From: an uncultured Peptococcaceae bacterium
GTDB taxonomy: Bacteria; Bacillota; Peptococcia; Peptococcales; Peptococcaceae
Direction of reading: 5' to 3'
DNA: 10,204 bases
Assembly (NCBI GenBank): GCA_902496505.1
Contig: CABVBB010000037.1
Location: forward strand, 1-10,204
Part shown: one piece after another, positions 6,450 through 10,204 of the stretch
Layout: every line of letters begins with the position of its first letter
Numbering within the stretch: the stretch's first letter is position 1
Notes under the pieces: model-generated
What the model was told of the DNA's origin: nothing
What the model saw: only the letters and a program-made list of their open reading frames with translations
Databases searched by the model: none
Translations under genes and position numbers: made by a program

Positions 6450-8462
6450 TTAAATTTCACAAGCAAAGATCTGATAGGCTGGTGCACCTTCACAATTTTT
6501 CGGGAAGCGTACGCCGCCCAAAACAGCTACTGTAGGCGCTACGTCTACCTCACGAATGATGCGGTCTGTCGTATAGCCGCTCTTGATGCCTGCGCCGGCA
6601 GCGACGAAGATCGGCGAGGTAGAGGTATGGGATTCACCGTGGGTCGTGGAGAGAGAGTCGCCATGACCATCATTGTAGCCTTCAGCAGTGAAATAAATGA
6701 TGTCGCCGCATTCTGGTCCTCCCAGACCGATAACTTTCGCGTCCTGATTGCGGAAGGCCAGTGCAATGCAGCGTTTGCCGGTACGAGAATCTCGGTAGTT
6801 ATACAAGGCCGTGATCAGTTCCTGGACAAGGTCTTCTACATCCTCTGGTTCAACGATACCAGTGGGGAAGCGGCCTTTTTGGTTGATATAGACCATGTTC
6901 ATGCGGGTCATGACAGCCCGTGTCTTGCTCCAATCGATTTGATTGGTGTCATTGCCCTCATTGTCTTTGAGAACATCCAGATAGCCTAAGCTGCGGAAAG
7001 GCTCGACGACGACACCGCCAGAAATGAGGTCGGATTTATGGTGTTTTGGACAGACTAGGCCATGATCGGATACAAGCAGTATCGTCCAGCCCTGATCCAA
7101 GAGCGGCAGGAAGCGGCCGATATAATAGTCGTTTTGACGGCTGACATTGAGCAGGATCTCTAAATATTCTTCAGAACTCAGCGGGCCAGCGGGATTCTCT
7201 TTGCAGTGAGCTAAAAACATATGTTTTTCACCATCATCATTGTGGACGTGAGAAAAGACGACGTCATACTCTTCATCTTCAATCAGGAAGTTGATCGCAT
7301 CAGCCTGCCACTTCAAGGTACGCATCCAGTTTTCTTCCATGCAGTCCACTACCAGCTGTTTGTCTGTGAAGCCCAGATTAGAAGCGGGCTGAGGATAACC
7401 GACATTCTTGATGACTTTATCAAACAGAGCTTTTGGATGCCAAACGGTATTGTCATGAATATTCATAGCTGACGAGATCCATAGACGGACTTGGCTGCCA
7501 TCGGGAGCGATGTCCAAGACGCGCATATTGCGATTGACCTCGTAATGGGTATCATTTTTGACGGCTTCGTCCAGCACATCTTGAGCAAATTCCTGATTGG
7601 CGATGGCAACAATAGGCTCGAGATCTTTTTTGCTCTTATAGATAGCCAGATGATCATAAATACCGTCCTCATTGGGCAGCAGCAGAGCCAAACGGCGGAT
7701 CAAGCCTTTGGAGAATAGAATAGTAAACTCCAGTGCGCCTTCTGGTGCAGCGGCCCAGCCTGAGGCTGGTTTGATGGACGAAAGACTAGCATCCAGGATT
7801 GTATTCGTCCAATCCGGTGCAGTGATATTGTCCAAAATGACGTTTTGAATATCTGGAGAGGAAACATAATCATCATAGCTGACCTCATCAGCAGGCGCTG
7901 CTTCTAGGTCTGTGATGACGCACATGTGCGAATCATTGCCGATCTTATTGCGGAAAGTGACTTCTTGAATGGATGTCGAAGCAGCAGCGATATATTCGCC
8001 TTCTACCTGCGCAGTGCCCATGTTGACGCCTTCAGGCTGTGTTCCGTCAACAACGTGCAGATTGGGGCTGTCTGAGCTTGGCGGCCAGGAAGAGCCAGGC
8101 CAATGCCAGACCAGTGTTTTTTTGCCTGCTTCAGCAAAGACATTCCACAGCTGTTCAGCCTGACAGAGACGAGAATCCAGATTGTAGCCGAAAGTATCCA
8201 GCTTTTCGGGGTTTTGCCGCCAGAAGTCGGTGATGCCGTGCGTCATCGGAAAAGCGCCGGTAGCTAATGTGGTCCACATGGGTGGGGTAATAGTAGGGTG
8301 GCCGCCTAACATTTCCAGATCAGAGCGGGCAGCGCCGCGAGCGACCAACTTGGCGAGATTGGGCATATGACCCTGCGACATATGGTATTGGCTAAGACGA
8401 GCATCCATACCATCGATACCAAGTACCAAAATTTTCTTGCTGAGAGCTTTGCGTTCCAACAT
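6450..8462 (-). CDS. Cytoplasmic alkaline-phosphatase-superfamily hydrolase (type I phosphodiesterase/nucleotide pyrophosphatase family)
   Basis: A 670-residue two-metal hydrolase of the superfamily that includes nucleotide pyrophosphatases, phosphonoacetate hydrolase and phosphoglycerate mutase. All seven expected metal/nucleophile residues can be placed: D17 (LGIDGMD), nucleophile T59 (ITPPMWTTLATG), D410 and H414 (DDGEKH, same D-x3-H spacing as in NPPs), D466-H467 (VSDHG) and H608 (TTHGESHTS). Between about residues 130 and 400 lies a long insertion of unknown fold, a probable substrate-specificity cap; most relatives are 400-450 residues. There is no signal peptide, unlike secreted phosphatases, so its substrate must be made in or brought into the cell, presumably by the permease encoded next. 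Start: ATG 8462-8460 with AAAAGGAG (8478-8471) at 8 bases; the TTG nine bases upstream is rejected. Exact reaction (phosphodiester, phosphonate, sulfate ester) cannot be told from sequence. Confidence 0.92.
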   Translation of the reverse strand: MLERKALSKKILVLGIDGMDARLSQYHMSQGHMPNLAKLVARGAARSDLEMLGGHPTITPPMWTTLATGAFPMTHGITDFWRQNPEKLDTFGYNLDSRLCQAEQLWNVFAEAGKKTLVWHWPGSSWPPSSDSPNLHVVDGTQPEGVNMGTAQVEGEYIAAASTSIQEVTFRNKIGNDSHMCVITDLEAAPADEVSYDDYVSSPDIQNVILDNITAPDWTNTILDASLSSIKPASGWAAAPEGALEFTILFSKGLIRRLALLLPNEDGIYDHLAIYKSKKDLEPIVAIANQEFAQDVLDEAVKNDTHYEVNRNMRVLDIAPDGSQVRLWISSAMNIHDNTVWHPKALFDKVIKNVGYPQPASNLGFTDKQLVVDCMEENWMRTLKWQADAINFLIEDEEYDVVFSHVHNDDGEKHMFLAHCKENPAGPLSSEEYLEILLNVSRQNDYYIGRFLPLLDQGWTILLVSDHGLVCPKHHKSDLISGGVVVEPFRSLGYLDVLKDNEGNDTNQIDWSKTRAVMTRMNMVYINQKGRFPTGIVEPEDVEDLVQELITALYNYRDSRTGKRCIALAFRNQDAKVIGLGGPECGDIIYFTAEGYNDGHGDSLSTTHGESHTSTSPIFVAAGAGIKSGYTTDRIIREVDVAPTVAVLGGVRFPKNCEGAPAYQIFACEI

Positions 8463-8501
8463 GATCAACACTCCTTTTAAATAGGTGGTTTGTACAATTT
8501 C

Positions 8502-8517
8502 AATTATAAGTATAATT
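8502..8517. promoter_or_regulatory. 7-2-7 palindrome over the operon -10 region
   Basis: AATTATA (8502-8508) and TATAATT (8511-8517) form a perfect inverted repeat with a 2-base centre. It covers the -10 of the minus-strand operon promoter, a position typical for repression, or for a regulator contacting polymerase. Confidence 0.45.
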
Positions 8518-8531
8518 AGTATTTATGTCTA
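8503..8531 (-). promoter_or_regulatory. Promoter of the hydrolase-permease operon
   Basis: Read on the minus strand: TAGACA (8531-8526), 17-base spacer, perfect TATAAT (8508-8503). Predicted transcript start near 8496, about 35 bases before the hydrolase ATG. Five of six and six of six consensus matches. Confidence 0.7.
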
Positions 8532-8567
8532 ACAGCGGTTAATTAGATAACAGAGCAAACGCTGCAA

Positions 8568-8580
8568 TTACAAATTGTAA
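8568..8580. promoter_or_regulatory. Candidate LysR box (T-N11-A palindrome)
   Basis: TTACAAATTGTAA is a perfect 13-base palindrome with a single central base and fits the T-N11-A form of LysR binding sites. It is centred about 78 bases upstream of the predicted operon transcript start and about 52 bases upstream of the divergent start, both usable positions for a LysR-type protein. Confidence 0.45.
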
Positions 8581-8590
8581 CGCTGGGCGG

Positions 8591-8619
8591 TTGAAGAATA
8601 GCCAAATGAGCGTTACAAT
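8591..8619 (+). promoter_or_regulatory. Promoter of the secreted repeat-protein gene
   Basis: TTGAAG (8591-8596), 17-base spacer, TACAAT (8614-8619); predicted transcript start near 8626, 35 bases before the ATG at 8661. Divergent from the operon promoter at 8503-8531. Confidence 0.65.
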
Positions 8620-8631
8620 GGAGGTGTAACG
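8611..8631. promoter_or_regulatory. Inverted repeat CGTTACA-N7-TGTAACG at the secreted-protein promoter
   Basis: CGTTACA (8611-8617) and TGTAACG (8625-8631) are exact reverse complements, 7 bases apart, overlapping the -10 and the predicted transcript start. A third copy of the half-site, TGTAACG, is at 8576-8582, overlapping the palindrome at 8568-8580. The layout resembles an operator for a dimeric repressor. Confidence 0.5.
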
Positions 8632-8660
8632 AGCACAGCCATACAAAGGAGGTTTAGGAG

Positions 8661-9635
8661 ATGAAAAAATATGCGGGACTGTTGGTATTGCTCCTGCTGC
8701 TGGTGGGGCCGTCTCAAGCCTGGGCGGCTGGCCAGACGGTGACGGCATATTCGCCGGATTTTCCGGTGAAGGTAGCCGGATATAGTTTTCAAACGGGAAG
8801 TGACGAATATCCGCTGTTGGTCTATAAGGATATTACCTATTGGCCCATGACCTATGATCATGGCCAGCTTTTGGGCATCGAGAGCAACTGGAGCCAGGAA
8901 ACGGGGCTGGTCATAACGCCTAGCGCTAATGTACCGTTAGACCAAGGCGGAAGGATGTATCAGTGGCCGCCTCTTAAGGAACGACAAACGTACCGAGCGA
9001 CTATAGTCACTGAGCCAGTGACTGTTTTTGGTCAGCGTATTGATAACAGCAAGGAAGCTTATCCTTTGCTCAGTTATCAGGATGTGATCTATTTTCCCAT
9101 GACCTGGCACTGGCTGTTTGATACCTTTGGCTGCTTCTATCAGTATAACGGCGCGGCTCAGCTGGAGGGTATTCCCCTGGATCAGGGACTGGTTGTGATA
9201 GCTAAGGTCGAGATGACAGAAATCACCAGCGGCGATTATACTGTGCGGGTCTACTATGATCCCTCCTTCGAGCCGCTGCATCAAAATGTCTTCGTACAGA
9301 AGAAGGGTGAAGCCTTTCAGCCAAGAGGCCGCCTGCGGGATATTTATGGCTATGAGGTGACTAAAGGTCAAGACGGCGGTCACGGAATCGACGTTTATGG
9401 AGAGTGGAATAAGCAGACCGATATTACCATTGACGGCGATTGGCTCTATATCAACAGCAACACCAACCGCGCGCCGCGCGTAACCAGTTCTACCCCCTGC
9501 AAGATCAACCTCCTGACCAACGATATTGTCTATTTCGATCAAGATGGTTCCAGCATGGAGGGCGTCTACTTTGACGAGCAGGGTAATCTGCGCCAGCCGA
9601 CAAATGACGGCAGTGAAGATGCCTATGTCCTGTAA
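8661..9635 (+). CDS. Secreted protein with two tandem stalk-type repeats
   Basis: A 324-residue exported protein. The signal peptide is clear: KK at 2-3, a Leu-rich core (about 6-15) and a likely cleavage after A22 (QAWA-AGQ). There is no lipobox, LPXTG or later membrane segment, so it is released or held non-covalently. Two homologous units follow: about 36-87 with YPLLVYKDITYWPMT (50-64), and about 119-181 with YPLLSYQDVIYFPMT (134-148), each ending in G-L-V-I; these recall the copper-amine-oxidase-N/stalk-like repeats common in exported proteins of Negativicutes and Paenibacillus. The rest (about 190-324) is rich in Asp, Tyr and Gly, looks beta-stranded, and I cannot name it. Start: ATG 8661 with AAAGGAGG (8645-8652) at 8 bases. 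It shares a regulatory region with the hydrolase-permease operon but has its own promoter and inverted repeat. Function unknown; an envelope or ligand-binding role is a guess. Confidence 0.9.
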   Translation: MKKYAGLLVLLLLLVGPSQAWAAGQTVTAYSPDFPVKVAGYSFQTGSDEYPLLVYKDITYWPMTYDHGQLLGIESNWSQETGLVITPSANVPLDQGGRMYQWPPLKERQTYRATIVTEPVTVFGQRIDNSKEAYPLLSYQDVIYFPMTWHWLFDTFGCFYQYNGAAQLEGIPLDQGLVVIAKVEMTEITSGDYTVRVYYDPSFEPLHQNVFVQKKGEAFQPRGRLRDIYGYEVTKGQDGGHGIDVYGEWNKQTDITIDGDWLYINSNTNRAPRVTSSTPCKINLLTNDIVYFDQDGSSMEGVYFDEQGNLRQPTNDGSEDAYVL

Positions 9636-9695
9636 GCGCAATACCGCTATCCTTAGGAAGCAGCGTTTGAGCTTGACAAAAAATGTTAGAAAAAG

Positions 9696-9742
9696 AGGCT
9701 GTCGCAACGACGATAAAAATCGTTATTGCGACAGCCTTTTTT
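9696..9742. terminator. Very strong, probably bidirectional terminator
   Basis: A 19-bp stem (9696-9714 with 9719-9737) around the loop AAAA, with one G-T pair and one C-A mismatch. Six Ts follow on the + strand (9737-9742) and five As precede it (9690-9694), giving a U-tract on the minus strand also. It can end both the secreted-protein transcript (61 bases after the stop) and the minus-strand gene whose stop is at 9918-9920. Confidence 0.9.
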
Positions 9743-9917
9743 GGGACTCTCTGACGGCGAATAAGCGGCTTCTATGATTTGATTGTAACCACAAATGAGC
9801 TTATACCGTTAATGTGATGGACACTTATTGAACGTATGTGCAATACTTATAGCAAGGAAAGGTCATTGAACAAAAAGCAAAAGACGATAGAAAGCGAGGT
9901 GAAAACACCGTTTCTGG
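9743..9917. other. Intergenic stretch with no recognised feature
   Basis: About 175 bases between the terminator and the end of the minus-strand gene. I see no good promoter pair. A 34-codon frame starting at TTG 9866 with a modest AAGGAAAGG before it runs antisense into the next gene and is not convincing. Confidence 0.6.
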
Positions 9918-10204
9918 CTAGAGGGACCGACAGCATTTCTGGATGCGCTGGGCTAAAGCCAGGACGATAGGCCGCGGCTGCGGTGCGATCAGTATGGCGT
10001 GCATGAAATGGATACTGCCAGAAAACGGACGGGCGGTGAAACGGCGGCTGTTGAAAAATAATTGGTAAGCCGTGAGCGGCATCAAGGCCATCAGACGATT
10101 GTCCTGGAGGAGCAGTTTTTTATGAAAGTCGACATCATTGGAAACGATGACGGAATTTTCGTAGGGCGAAATCGCCTGAGAAGCATATTCGTAGGTCGGG
10201 GTAA
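9918..10204 (-). CDS. C-terminal end of a probable LysR-type regulator, truncated by window edge
   Basis: A minus-strand frame is open from the right edge (first whole codon at 10202) for 94 codons to the TAG at 9920-9918; its start is outside the window. The peptide (TPTYEYASQAISPYENSVIV..., ending LAQRIQKCCRSL) has the order of secondary structure and residues seen at the end of LysR effector-binding domains: VIVSNDVDFHKKLL, LMALMPLTAYQ, FTARPFSGS, then a closing helix IVLALAQRIQK. It aligns in register, at low identity, with the last part of the LysR protein at 3981-4883 (SDEIFTKMIESDLAAGLAF...LIQRIGALLK). Family assignment is therefore moderately supported; that it is a real gene is supported by the long clean frame and the downstream bidirectional terminator. 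Confidence 0.65.
   Translation of the reverse strand, partial: TPTYEYASQAISPYENSVIVSNDVDFHKKLLLQDNRLMALMPLTAYQLFFNSRRFTARPFSGSIHFMHAILIAPQPRPIVLALAQRIQKCCRSL

Noticed and set aside
4890..8462. Reading the hydrolase-permease pair as an arsenite or Na+/H+ antiporter system
   Set aside because: The permease layout fits SLC13-type symporters better, and there is no ArsA/ArsR/ArsC-like gene nearby.
9673..9700. TTGACA at 9673-9678 as a -35 element
   Set aside because: No -10 hexamer at a suitable distance; the following bases are the terminator stem.
8937..9707. A 256-codon minus-strand open frame opposite the secreted-protein gene
   Set aside because: It would start from a TTG inside the terminator hairpin with no ribosome binding site, and the + strand gene there has promoter, ribosome binding site, signal peptide and repeats.
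9866..9970. A 34-codon + strand frame from TTG with a modest upstream AAGGAAAGG
   Set aside because: Weak start codon, no promoter, no recognisable content and antisense to the better supported minus-strand gene.

Overview
The window looks like a chromosomal segment of a low-to-mid GC Bacillota (Firmicutes), quite possibly an anaerobic Negativicutes- or Clostridia-type bacterium. The basis is strong AGGAGG-type ribosome binding sites on nearly every gene, U-tailed hairpin terminators, a DegV/FakB-type lipid-binding protein, a clostridial-style RlmN, and a secreted protein with the duplicated Y-P-L-L...Y-F-P-M-T repeat known from Gram-positive surface proteins. This assignment is inference; no rRNA or species marker is present. 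No phage, IS element, CRISPR array, tRNA or rRNA was seen.

Left part (1-3880, all + strand) is a row of short, separately transcribed housekeeping or signalling genes: the 3' end of an RlmN-type radical SAM rRNA methyltransferase; an uncharacterised very acidic 105-residue protein with its own promoter and terminator; a soluble PAS-GGDEF diguanylate cyclase with both active site and inhibitory site intact; a DegV-family protein; and a 123-residue NTF2-fold protein that keeps all three catalytic residues of ketosteroid isomerase.

Middle part (3880-8660) is the most interesting region: a LysR-type regulator (+ strand) facing a two-gene minus-strand operon. The operon encodes a cytoplasmic 670-residue alkaline-phosphatase-superfamily (type I phosphodiesterase) hydrolase with all seven metal/nucleophile residues, followed by a 485-residue SLC13-like anion permease. 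The simplest reading is a regulated module for uptake and intracellular hydrolysis of an anionic phospho-, sulfo- or phosphono-compound; the substrate is unknown. A perfect 26-bp palindrome lies between the two genes. The operon promoter is in a 198-bp divergent region packed with short inverted repeats, one of which resembles a sequence upstream of the LysR gene.

Right part (8661-10204): divergent from the operon is a secreted protein with two tandem stalk-type repeats, then a very strong, probably bidirectional terminator, about 175 bp without recognisable content, and the C-terminal 94 codons of a minus-strand gene that reads like a LysR-type effector-binding domain and runs off the right edge.
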